A DNA stretch of 7,586 bases from Schlegelella_A sp038258415 (GTDB lineage: Bacteria > Pseudomonadota > Gammaproteobacteria > Burkholderiales > Burkholderiaceae_C), in assembly GCA_038258415.1 (NCBI GenBank), contig JBBSPY010000156.1, forward strand, positions 1 through 7,586, in the 5' to 3' direction. Every line of letters begins with the position of its first letter. The first letter of the stretch is position 1. Shown here one piece after another: positions 1-5,836 of the stretch. The notes under the pieces were generated by a model. It made no database searches. It was given only the letters and a program-made list of their open reading frames with translations, and was not told where the DNA came from. The position numbers and the translations under genes are program-made.

Positions 1-1291
1 TCGGCGCCCTGAACGTGCGCCCGGCGAGCGCGCGCAGCTTCAGTTGCGAGGTGACGTCGAAGGCGTAGCCGAGCCGACCCGTCGTCACGCCGCCGTATGC
101 GGAGTTGTCGTCCCGGCGCAGGTCAGCCTGAAGGCTGCTTGACCCGATCCGACCCGAATAGCCGGCGAGCAGCGCCTGGTTGCGCCGCGACGGGCCGTCG
201 ATGTAGACGTCGCCGCCGACGCGCTCGCGGAGGTATTCGTAGGCGACGACGACCTGCTGCTCGCTGCCGACGCGCAGCGCCTGCTGCCACGTCGCCTGGT
301 CGCGTCGGGTGACGAACCGGCTCGTGACGTTGCCGCCGCTGGTCGAGTCGTTGCGATGGTTCGCCGCCTGCACGCTGGTCGTCCACCACGGCGCGAGGGT
401 GCCTCGGTAGTCGGCCGAGACGATGCGCTGCGACAGCCGGTTGACGAAGTCGGGCGTGGCGTCGGGCGCGAAGTCGGGAGGCGCGTACTCGGCAGAGTCG
501 TAGCGGGCGCGCAGCCGGCTCTCCGACACGCTCGCGCCGATCCGGTGGCCGGCGGCCGGCGTCCAGCCGAGCCGTGCACTGCCGGCGGTGCGCGAGTAGC
601 CGTCGTCGTCCGGGTTGTGGTTGCCGTAGAAGTCGCCTGGGCGGATCGCCGAGACACCGCGGCTCGACTCGCGGCCGATCGACCCGGCGTAGTCGAAGGC
701 GCCGGTCGTGCCGCTCACCGAAAGGTCGCCCTGACGCGACCGGTAGCCGCTGATCGCGCCGCCAGCGGTGACGCGCGGCGGCCCTTCGCCGCGGCGCGTG
801 AAGATCTGCACCACCCCGCCGACGCCGTCGGCGCCGTACAGGCTCGAGCCGGGCCCGCGCAGCACCTCGATGCGGTCGATCTGCGACAGCGCGAGCCCCT
901 CGAGCTCGGCCTGGCCGAGCGAAGCCGATCCGATGCGCACGCCGTCGACCAGCACGACGGTGCTGTTGGTACTCGCCCCACGGATGAAATAGCCGGTCGA
1001 GTGACCCGGAGCGCCGCTGCGAACGAGCTGCAGGCCGGCCTCGCGGCGCAGCAGGTCCTCGACCGAATCGGCGGTCGAGCGCCGGATCGTGTCGGCGTCG
1101 ATGACGACGAGGTCGGCCGTGCTTCGGCCTTCCGGCTCGGCCTCGCGGGTGCCGACGACGACGACCGGCGCGAGCCGGTCCTGGGCGATCGCCGCGACGT
1201 GCGACGAACAAAGGACGAGCAGCGCGCACGCTGCCGCGAACGGGTTGGGGACACGCGCAGCGGTGCGCCCCGATGTGGACCTCTGGATCAT
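1..1291 (-). CDS. btuB: BtuB-type TonB-dependent vitamin B12 receptor (C-terminus off the window)
   Basis: Outer-membrane receptor that imports cobalamin using TonB/ExbBD energy. The frame stays open from an ATG at 1291 to the left edge, giving about 430 residues of a family usually near 600. Residues 1-36 form a signal peptide: a basic start, a hydrophobic core (ACALLVLCSS) and an AIA/Q-type cleavage site. A TonB-box-like APVVVVGTRE follows at 41-50. The plug domain spans about 55-170 and shows GYFIRGASTNS, VLVDGVRI, IEVLRGPGSSLYGADGVGGV and IFTRR, which are close to BtuB-type plug motifs. Beta-barrel sequence follows, and the visible end reads TFRAP, a typical receptor motif about two thirds along. 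The start is chosen because it gives a complete signal peptide and lies just downstream of a cobalamin riboswitch, which also argues for B12 over a siderophore. Only a weak AGG precedes the start, as expected for translation control. Assignment to the BtuB family is strong; substrate is inferred from the riboswitch. Confidence 0.93.
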   Translation of the reverse strand, partial: MIQRSTSGRTAARVPNPFAAACALLVLCSSHVAAIAQDRLAPVVVVGTREAEPEGRSTADLVVIDADTIRRSTADSVEDLLRREAGLQLVRSGAPGHSTGYFIRGASTNSTVVLVDGVRIGSASLGQAELEGLALSQIDRIEVLRGPGSSLYGADGVGGVVQIFTRRGEGPPRVTAGGAISGYRSRQGDLSVSGTTGAFDYAGSIGRESSRGVSAIRPGDFYGNHNPDDDGYSRTAGSARLGWTPAAGHRIGASVSESRLRARYDSAEYAPPDFAPDATPDFVNRLSQRIVSADYRGTLAPWWTTSVQAANHRNDSTSGGNVTSRFVTRRDQATWQQALRVGSEQQVVVAYEYLRERVGGDVYIDGPSRRNQALLAGYSGRIGSSSLQADLRRDDNSAYGGVTTGRLGYAFDVTSQLKLRALAGRTFRAP

Positions 1292-1351
1292 GGTGATGGG
1301 AGCCTGGACAGATGCACGCGCCCCGCTTCCCCGCGGTCGCATGCGGCACGG

Positions 1352-1369
1352 GCACGGCCGAAGCCGTAC
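1352..1369 (-). promoter_or_regulatory. UUCG-capped hairpin in the btuB leader (possible expression platform)
   Basis: On the minus strand GTACGGC and GCCGTGC flank a TTCG tetraloop, giving a 7-bp stem with one G-U pair. It lies between the B12 box and the btuB start codon. No run of U follows, so it is not an intrinsic terminator. It may belong to the switch that hides or exposes the ribosome binding region. The hairpin is directly visible; the function is inference. Confidence 0.45.
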
Positions 1370-1378
1370 CCACTCGTT

Positions 1379-1583
1379 GGCCGGTATCCGGGCTGACGGA
1401 GCGACCCCGGCGACCTTCCCGGAGACGATGTCTCCAGTGGCATGTGCGCCGGGGCTGACGCGCCCGTGACCGAGCGCGTCGTCCGCCGTACCGTTGCGGG
1501 GGCAGCGCGGTTTGCGATCGGCTCGCGGTGAGGGCCACCGCGGCTTCACGTCTCGCTTCCCGTTTAACCGTGAAGGCATGAAC
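1379..1583 (-). promoter_or_regulatory. Cobalamin (B12) riboswitch upstream of btuB
   Basis: On the minus strand the conserved blocks of the adenosylcobalamin aptamer appear in order: GGTTAAACGGGAA near 1569-1557, GCTGCCCCCGCAACGGTA near 1506-1489, GCCACTG near 1443-1437, GGGAAGG, and a B12 box AGCCCGGATACCGGCC at 1394-1379. In this family cobalamin binding lowers expression of the downstream transporter. The aptamer ends 87 nt before the btuB ATG, and no terminator lies between, which favours control of translation. The P3 region is longer than the simple consensus and holds an extra 7-bp hairpin at 1524-1542. The 5' boundary is approximate. Confidence 0.95.
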
Positions 1584-1608
1584 ACCTTCACGAGCACCAA
1601 CGGCGCGC

Positions 1609-1638
1609 ATTCTAGGGAGCGGCCGTGCGGTGCCACAA
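1609..1638 (-). promoter_or_regulatory. Likely btuB promoter
   Basis: On the minus strand TTGTGG (1638-1633) and TAGAAT (1614-1609) are separated by 18 bp, close to the sigma-70 consensus. Transcription would begin near 1602, just upstream of the riboswitch, giving a leader of about 310 nt. The -35 box lies only about 30 bp upstream of the divergent zapB-like start codon, so the two divergent promoters probably share or overlap this space. I do not see a clear plus-strand promoter here. Confidence 0.6.
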
Positions 1639-1669
1639 TTCCGCTCGCTTCCCTCCAGCCGAAGGCGCC

Positions 1670-1906
1670 ATGTCGCGGATCGAAGAGCTCGCCGACCGGG
1701 TCGAACGCCTCCTGCTGCGGCATGACGAGGTGCAGCGCACCAACGCCCTCCTCCACGGGGAGCTCGCCGCGGTGACGACGGAGCGCGACAACCTCCGCTC
1801 CCGCCTGTCGGCAGCGCGCAGCCGCATCGATGTCCTGCTGGACCGCTTGCCGAAGGAGGGCACCGCCGCCCTGCCGGACGGCGCGGCGCAGGAGCGTGTC
1901 GAATGA
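1670..1906 (+). CDS. ZapB-like small coiled-coil protein (TIGR02449-type)
   Basis: A 78-residue protein that is helical throughout. Residues 1-60 carry heptad-spaced leucines and valines (IEELADRVERLLL, then TNALLHGELAAV and LRSRLSAARSRIDVLLDRL). Its size and position directly before zapA match the small TIGR02449-type proteins found beside zapA in many beta- and gammaproteobacteria. By analogy with ZapB it may work with ZapA at the FtsZ ring, but that role is inference. The start is the ATG after GAAGG (1661-1665, spacing 4). A GTG at 1625 is in frame but would add 15 residues that do not look helical. The stop overlaps the zapA start as ATGA, suggesting translational coupling. A generic coiled-coil protein cannot be excluded from sequence alone. 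Confidence 0.82.
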   Translation: MSRIEELADRVERLLLRHDEVQRTNALLHGELAAVTTERDNLRSRLSAARSRIDVLLDRLPKEGTAALPDGAAQERVE

Positions 1907-2235
1907 AGCAGGTCGAGGTGACGATCCTCGGCCAGAGCTACCTCCTCGGCTGCCCCGACGGCGGCGAGTCGGCGCTGCTCGAGGCCGTTGCCGCCGTCGA
2001 CCGCGAGATGAGCACGATCCGCGACAGCGGCAAGGTCAAGGCCCGCGAGCGCATCGCCGTTCTCGCCGCGCTCAACCTGGCGTTCGCACTCGCCGAGCGT
2101 GGCAACAGACCGGGCCCCGTGGAACCGGGCCGCGACGGCGCGAACCGCTCCGGCGATGCGCCGAACCCGGTCGACATCGATGGCCTGATCCACCGTCTGG
2201 ATGCGGCATTGGGCGCAGACGGGCGGCTTCTCTAG
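1903..2235 (+). CDS. zapA: Cell division protein ZapA
   Basis: ZapA binds and bundles FtsZ filaments at the division site in the cytoplasm. The 110-residue product begins with the family-typical KQVEVTILGQSYLLGCPDG, in which a short beta-strand region carries the G-x-x-Y/F pattern. It continues with LLEAVAAVDREMSTIRDSGKV and the core helix ERIAVLAALNLAFALAE, in the position of the ZapA dimerisation helix. From about residue 66 the C-terminal part is low-complexity and rich in Gly, Pro and Arg, then ends in a short helix (IDGLIHRLDAAL). Length is in the usual 95-115 range. The start has GGAG (1891-1894) with 8-nt spacing and overlaps the stop of the ZapB-like gene by four bases. A 6S RNA gene follows immediately, as is common for zapA in proteobacteria. 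Confidence 0.9.
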   Translation: MKQVEVTILGQSYLLGCPDGGESALLEAVAAVDREMSTIRDSGKVKARERIAVLAALNLAFALAERGNRPGPVEPGRDGANRSGDAPNPVDIDGLIHRLDAALGADGRLL

Positions 2236-2239
2236 TCCG

Positions 2240-2245
2240 TAGAAT
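2240..2245 (+). promoter_or_regulatory. Likely -10 element of the 6S RNA promoter
   Basis: TAGAAT lies five bases after the zapA stop, and +1 would fall at 2252, exactly where the closing stem of the 6S-like RNA begins. No good -35 hexamer is seen at the normal spacing (2217-2222). A second AT-rich hexamer, TATATT at 2275-2280, lies inside the RNA and is better explained as part of the 6S sequence. Confidence 0.5.
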
Positions 2246-2251
2246 GGTGTC

Positions 2252-2426
2252 GTCCGTCGCGTTCGCGTGAACTCTATATTTCCTTGAACCGATGCTCGCA
2301 AGAGCAGGGCTTGGAACATCGCCCGGCTGGCGTGATCGTCTCGCGTCAGATGAACCCGATGCCGGGCTGACCTCGCCCACCTGAACTGCCTGGGTTCAGG
2401 AATGCGGTTCACGGTTCGTGGCGGAC
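2252..2426 (+). ncRNA. ssrS: 6S RNA (RNA polymerase-binding regulatory RNA)
   Basis: 6S RNA imitates an open promoter and binds sigma-70 RNA polymerase in stationary phase. This 175-nt segment between zapA and the next gene can form the expected rod. Bases 2252-2260 pair with 2418-2426 over 9 bp (two wobbles). Bases 2266-2272 (CGTGAAC) pair perfectly with 2407-2413 (GTTCACG). GCCCGGC at 2321 pairs with GCCGGGC at 2361 around an apical TGGCG/CGTCA stem. The 5' arm holds a GCTC-GCAA-GAGC hairpin (2294-2305). The 3' arm holds CACCTGAAC...GGTTCAGG, recalling CACCUUGAACC...GGUUCAAGG of the E. coli RNA, and CTATATTTCC recalls its GATATTTCA. Position after zapA is the known 6S location. Length is close to the 184 nt of E. 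coli. Ends are approximate. Confidence 0.85.
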
Positions 2427-2451
2427 ACCTTTCCCTCGCCGGGCCGATCCG

Positions 2452-2919
2452 ATGCGCTACTGGTTGATGAAGAGCGAGCCCAGCGACGTGTCGGTCGACG
2501 ACGTCGCAGCCATGCCGAACAAGACCGTGCCCTGGTACGGCGTTCGCAATTTCCAGGCGCGCAACTTCATGGCCGACGACATGACCGTCGGCGACGGTGT
2601 CCTCTTCTACCACTCGTCTTGTCCAGAGCCCGGCGTCGTCGGCATTGCAGAAGTGGCGTCCGAGGCCTACCCCGACGCCACGCAGTTCGACGCGAAGAGC
2701 CCGTATCACGACGAGAAGTCGCGGCCCGAGAAACCGAAGTGGAAGAACGTCGACGTCAAGCTCGTGAAGAAGACGGCGCTGTTTTCGCTGGCCGACATGC
2801 GAACCGACCCCAAGCTCGCCAACATGATCGTCCTGAAGAGGGGCAACCGCCTGTCCATCACGCCGGTGACGGCCGTGGAGTGGAAGCACATCATCGCCCG
2901 CCTCGACAAGGCCGCATGA
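2452..2919 (+). CDS. EVE-domain (PUA-like) protein
   Basis: A 155-residue single-domain cytoplasmic protein. The N-terminus RYWLMKSEPSDVSVDD, then WYGVRNFQARNFM (residues about 28-40), GDGVLFYHSSC and GVVGIAEV are hallmarks of the EVE/thymocyte-nuclear-protein-1 family. The DEKSRPEKPKWKNVDVKLV segment and the C-terminal LSITPVTAVEWKHII also fit. EVE domains have a PUA-like fold, and several members bind modified bases in DNA or RNA; the bacterial housekeeping forms have no settled role. The length equals a complete stand-alone EVE protein. The ATG at 2452 begins the family motif at once, but no strong Shine-Dalgarno precedes it. It starts 25 nt after the 6S RNA, so read-through from that promoter is possible, and it is followed after one base by the hydroxylase-family gene. 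In gammaproteobacteria ygfA usually occupies this place after 6S RNA. Confidence 0.92.
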   Translation: MRYWLMKSEPSDVSVDDVAAMPNKTVPWYGVRNFQARNFMADDMTVGDGVLFYHSSCPEPGVVGIAEVASEAYPDATQFDAKSPYHDEKSRPEKPKWKNVDVKLVKKTALFSLADMRTDPKLANMIVLKRGNRLSITPVTAVEWKHIIARLDKAA

Positions 2920-2920
2920 C

Positions 2921-4057
2921 ATGAAGCAGCAATTCGACAAGCTCAATCGCCTTGCGGAATCGCACGGGCGGCTCCAGCCCGGCAAGGGCATGATCTCCGG
3001 CGTCGCGGCGCTGTGCCTGTCGATGCTGTGCCTGCTGGGCGTGATCGCGTTTCACTTCCCGCAGTACCTGACCACGCCGCAGCTGCGCGCGTCCTACAGC
3101 GTCGACGCGATGCGCCTGCTGCTGTTCTGGACGCTCGTGCTGTCGGGCGCGATCGCGCTCTTCAACATCGTGATGGGTCGCGCCCGCTGGCTCGCGTTCG
3201 CCGCGTTCGTGATGATCGCCATCTCGCTGGCGCTGGGCGGCGACGAGGTGCCCGTCAACGACTTCGCCGACAACACCCCCTACATCGGCCTCGACTGGTT
3301 CATCCTCGATCTGCTGGGCTCGACGCTGATCTTCGTCTTCATCGAGAAGCTGTTCGCCCTGCGGAAAGACCAGCCGGTCTTTCGCGCCGAGTGGCAGACC
3401 GACTTCCACCACTTCATCGTCAACCACATGATCGTCGGCTTCGTGCTGCTGGCAACCAACCTGCTGGTGCACAAGCTGTTCGGCTGGGCCGCGAAGGACG
3501 GCATCCGCGCCTGGGTACAGGACCTGCCCTACCCGATCGCGCTGTTCGGCATCGTGCTCGTGGCCGACCTCGTGCAGTACTGGACGCACCGCGCCTATCA
3601 CGAGGTGCCCCTGCTGTGGCGGCTGCATGCGGTGCACCACAGCGTGAAGAGCATGGACTGGCTGGCAGGCTCTCGCCAGCACGTGCTCGAACTGCTGATC
3701 ACGCGGACACTGGTGCTCGCGCCGATCTTCGTGCTGGGCTTCTCGAAGGAAGTGATCGACACCTACATCGTCATCGTCGGCTTCCAGGCGGTGTTCAACC
3801 ATGCCAACGTGAGCGTGCGGCTCGGGCCGCTGCGCTACGTGATCGTCACGCCGAACTTCCACCACTGGCACCACTCGGCCGATACCGAAGGCATCGATCG
3901 CAACTACGCGGCCCACTTCGCCTTCATCGACTACGCATTCGGCACCGCGCACAAGGCCGACCGGGCGTGGCCGGACGGCTACGGCGTGGTCGGCGACTAC
4001 GTGCCGAACGGCTTCTTCAAGCAGCTCGCGTTCCCGTTTCGCTGGAAGCCCGACTGA
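2921..4057 (+). CDS. Sterol desaturase / fatty acid hydroxylase family membrane protein
   Basis: A 378-residue integral inner-membrane di-iron enzyme. The histidine clusters that hold the iron pair are present: HRAYH (223-227), HAVHH (236-240), H294 in FNHANV, and HHWHH (314-318), in the spacing usual for this superfamily. Hydrophobic segments are seen near residues 24-46, 65-85, 89-107, 125-147, 162-184 and 205-222, with another pair around 255-290. The extended N-terminal membrane part (to about 200) makes it larger than minimal members. Family enzymes hydroxylate or desaturate lipids such as fatty acids, sterols, sphingolipids or carotenoids with oxygen; the substrate here cannot be told from sequence. 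The start lies one base after the EVE-gene stop, so translation is probably coupled. The downstream flavoprotein overlaps its stop, which makes a functional or at least transcriptional link likely. Confidence 0.9.
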   Translation: MKQQFDKLNRLAESHGRLQPGKGMISGVAALCLSMLCLLGVIAFHFPQYLTTPQLRASYSVDAMRLLLFWTLVLSGAIALFNIVMGRARWLAFAAFVMIAISLALGGDEVPVNDFADNTPYIGLDWFILDLLGSTLIFVFIEKLFALRKDQPVFRAEWQTDFHHFIVNHMIVGFVLLATNLLVHKLFGWAAKDGIRAWVQDLPYPIALFGIVLVADLVQYWTHRAYHEVPLLWRLHAVHHSVKSMDWLAGSRQHVLELLITRTLVLAPIFVLGFSKEVIDTYIVIVGFQAVFNHANVSVRLGPLRYVIVTPNFHHWHHSADTEGIDRNYAAHFAFIDYAFGTAHKADRAWPDGYGVVGDYVPNGFFKQLAFPFRWKPD

Positions 4058-5256
4058 CCCGGGTCGACGTCGCGATCGTCGGCGCCGGCGCTGCCGGGCT
4101 GCATGCGGCCGCCGCCATCGGTCGCGCCGGCCGCAGCGTCCTCGTGGTCGATCACGCGTCTGCCGTCGCCGAGAAGATCCGCATCTCCGGCGGCGGGCGC
4201 TGCAATTTCACCAACCTCGGCACGGGCCCGCAGCACTTCGTCTCCGAGAACCCGGACTACTGCCGGTCCGCACTGGCCCGCTACACGCCGCGAGACTTTC
4301 TCGATCTCGTCGAGTCGCACGGCATCGCCTGGCACGAGAAGCACAAGGGTCAACTGTTCTGCGACGGTTCGTCGCGGCAGGTCGTCGACATGCTGCTCGC
4401 CGAGTGCGCCGACGCGAACGTCGTGCGCTGGCAACCGTGTGCGGTCGGCGAAGTCGGGCATCGCGATGGACAGTTCTGGCTGGAAACCGATCGCGGCGAG
4501 GTGGTCGCGGCGCGGCTTGTGCTCGCCACCGGCGGCCTGTCGATCCCGAAGATCGGCGCCAGCGATTTCGCCTACCGCATCGCCCGGCAGTTCGGCCATC
4601 GAGTGGTCGAGCCCCGGCCGGCGCTCGTGCCTTTCGAGGTCACGTCGCCGGCGTGGAGCCGCTTCACGGCGCTGGCCGGCGTGTCGCTTCCGGTCCGGAT
4701 CGAAGCCGGCCACGGCATCAAGCGCTGCGCCTTCGACGAGGACCTGCTCTTCACTCACCGTGGCCTGAGCGGGCCGGCGGCCCTCCAGGCCTCGACCTAC
4801 TGGCGTCCAGGCGAGACCTTGCACATCGACCTCACGCCTGCCGTCGACCCGGTCGCGGCGCTGCAAGCTGCCAAGCGGGACGGCCGTCAGCGCGTCTCGG
4901 GCGTGCTGTACGAGTTCCTGCCGCGCCGCCTCGCCGACGCGTGGATCGGCGCGGACACGGCCGCGAGGCCGGTGGGCGAGTGTCGCGACCGCGACCTCGT
5001 CGAGCTCGCGCGGACGCTGCGCCGGTGGCGCGTCGAGCCGACCGGCACCGAAGGATTCCGCAAGGCCGAGGTCACAGTCGGCGGCGTCTGCACGCGTGGG
5101 CTCGACTCGAAGGGCGGCGAGAGCCGGCGGGTGCCGGGGTTGCATGTCATTGGCGAGGCGGTCGACGTGACGGGATGGCTGGGCGGCTACAACTTCCAGT
5201 GGGCATGGGCCAGCGCGGTGGCCTGCGCGACGGCCTGCATCGCCCATCCGGCCTGA
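4054..5256 (+). CDS. HI0933/YhiN-family FAD-dependent oxidoreductase (probable CTG start)
   Basis: A 400-residue soluble flavoprotein, a normal length for the family. It opens with the dinucleotide-binding strand VDVAIVGAGAAGLHAA (GxGxxG at residues 10-15). The family signature KIRISGGGRCNFTN follows at 42-54, then LVLATGGLSIPKIG near 155-168, LLFTHRGLSGPAALQAS near 232-248, and the C-terminal second FAD contact GLHVIGEAVDVTGWLGGYNFQWAW near 361-385. Family members are often auto-annotated as BaiN, but the true reaction is unknown. No ATG, GTG or TTG lies near the start of homology: the closest is GTG at 3967, deep inside the previous gene. The best start is CTG at 4054, overlapping the preceding TGA as CTGA, with GGA at 4044-4046 upstream. 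This gives a TRVDVAIVG start as in relatives. Confidence 0.9.
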   Translation: MTRVDVAIVGAGAAGLHAAAAIGRAGRSVLVVDHASAVAEKIRISGGGRCNFTNLGTGPQHFVSENPDYCRSALARYTPRDFLDLVESHGIAWHEKHKGQLFCDGSSRQVVDMLLAECADANVVRWQPCAVGEVGHRDGQFWLETDRGEVVAARLVLATGGLSIPKIGASDFAYRIARQFGHRVVEPRPALVPFEVTSPAWSRFTALAGVSLPVRIEAGHGIKRCAFDEDLLFTHRGLSGPAALQASTYWRPGETLHIDLTPAVDPVAALQAAKRDGRQRVSGVLYEFLPRRLADAWIGADTAARPVGECRDRDLVELARTLRRWRVEPTGTEGFRKAEVTVGGVCTRGLDSKGGESRRVPGLHVIGEAVDVTGWLGGYNFQWAWASAVACATACIAHPA

Positions 5257-5335
5257 ACGCTCCCCCGAAGGCGCGTTTGCGCTCGAGCCGGCATTCGCCG
5301 AACATCGCGCTTCCCGCAGACAAGGAGATCGAACC

Positions 5336-5761
5336 ATGCCGGCACAACCCTGGGCGAGCGATTTCGACAAGCTCAAGCGCGACCTGACGCAGCGAGTCGA
5401 CCGGCTCGAAACCGCGGCGCAGCAGGCCGCCAGAAGCAACAGCGGCGGCGGTGGCGACAGCGCCCGCAAGATCCAGGACCTCGAACGCAAGGTAACCGAT
5501 CTCGAGCGCAAGATCACCGATCTCGATCGCCGGCTGGTGAGCGACATCCAGGCGATCAACCGCACATTCACCAGTGCACATACGTCTGACCAACGCATCA
5601 CAGGCAGGCTCGACGCGGTGGAGCGGCGCGTGCAGACGACCATCGACGAGACCAACCGCACCTTCACCAGCGCCCACACCGCCGATCAACGGTTCACGAC
5701 CCGCCTCGACGCCATCGAGCGACGCCTGACGACAGCGGAGCGTGCCGCGGCCCGCAGCTGA
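5336..5761 (+). CDS. Unrecognised small coiled-coil protein with duplicated 32-residue unit
   Basis: A 141-residue soluble protein with no signal peptide or membrane segment; I do not recognise its family. After FDKLKRDLTQRVDRLETAAQQAA and a flexible SNSGGGGDS linker (about 34-42) comes a strict heptad region, DLERKVT-DLERKIT-DLDRRLV (48-68). A 32-residue unit then begins NRTFTSAHT at 75, and again at 107, ending near the C-terminus. Over the first 26 residues the two copies share 20 identities. Each copy holds a short Thr-rich stretch followed by a charged helix (RLDAVERRV / RLDAIERRL). The ATG has an excellent AAGGAG (5322-5327) with 8-nt spacing, so it is strongly translated. It follows the flavoprotein gene by 79 nt and precedes the rpsU promoter. 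The charged helices suggest an oligomer or filament-like scaffold, which is inference. Confidence 0.85.
   Translation: MPAQPWASDFDKLKRDLTQRVDRLETAAQQAARSNSGGGGDSARKIQDLERKVTDLERKITDLDRRLVSDIQAINRTFTSAHTSDQRITGRLDAVERRVQTTIDETNRTFTSAHTADQRFTTRLDAIERRLTTAERAAARS
5477..5539 (+). repeat. Three tandem 21-nt heptad-coding units
   Basis: Units at 5477-5497, 5498-5518 and 5519-5539 each encode one heptad beginning D-L-E/D-R. The first two differ at only a few bases, and the third diverges in its second half. They lie within the coiled-coil gene in register with the reading frame, so copy number could change without a frameshift. Confidence 0.75.
5558..5743 (+). repeat. Tandem duplication (96-nt unit) inside the coiled-coil gene
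   Basis: Copy 1 begins AACCGCACATTCACC at 5558 and copy 2 begins AACCGCACCTTCACC at 5654, exactly 96 nt apart. Protein identity is high (20 of the first 26 residues), but many third positions differ. This points to an old duplication held by selection on the protein rather than a recent slip. Confidence 0.8.
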
Positions 5762-5777
5762 CGCGCCGAAGGCCGTG

Positions 5778-5807
5778 TTGCCGGCCGGGCGAGGCGCGGT
5801 CTATAAT
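5778..5807 (+). promoter_or_regulatory. rpsU promoter
   Basis: TTGCCG (5778-5783) and a perfect TATAAT (5802-5807) are separated by 18 bp. Transcription would start near 5814, leaving an untranslated leader of about 22 nt before the bS21 start. It lies in the 75-nt gap after the coiled-coil gene, so rpsU is expressed independently of the upstream run. Confidence 0.8.
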
Positions 5808-5836
5808 TCTCGTTTGCCTGAACTTCAGCCAGCTAC

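Noticed and set aside
123..1610. Long minus-strand open frame of 495 codons across the receptor and its leader
   Set aside because: It is rich in Arg and Ala with no domain, runs through the riboswitch, and lies in a different frame from the clear receptor sequence.
1625..1669. GTG start giving a longer ZapB-like protein
   Set aside because: The extra 15 residues lack helical character, whereas the ATG at 1670 has GAAGG just upstream and opens the coiled coil directly.
2275..2291. TATATT as the 6S promoter with a shorter RNA starting near 2287
   Set aside because: A start at 2252 from TAGAAT gives a longer, better-paired closing stem and the expected length, and TATATT aligns with an internal part of known 6S RNAs.
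1612..2991. 459-codon minus-strand open frame opposite zapA, 6S RNA and the EVE gene
   Set aside because: It crosses several real features and its composition is typical of antisense frames in GC-rich DNA.
2891..3952. 353-codon minus-strand open frame opposite the hydroxylase-family gene
   Set aside because: Composition rich in His, Glu, Asp, Gln and Arg reflects the antisense of hydrophobic codons; the plus strand has conserved His boxes.
3013..4053. Upstream extension of the flavoprotein frame into the hydroxylase gene
   Set aside because: The added residues are low-complexity Arg/Ala-rich and overlap a well-supported gene; homology begins only at about 4060.
3997..5679. 560-codon minus-strand open frame opposite the flavoprotein
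   Set aside because: Antisense shadow of a GC-rich gene; no recognisable motif, while the plus strand has clear FAD-binding signatures.
5477..5743. Repeats as a CRISPR array
   Set aside because: The repeats are contiguous, in frame and protein-coding, with no unique spacers.
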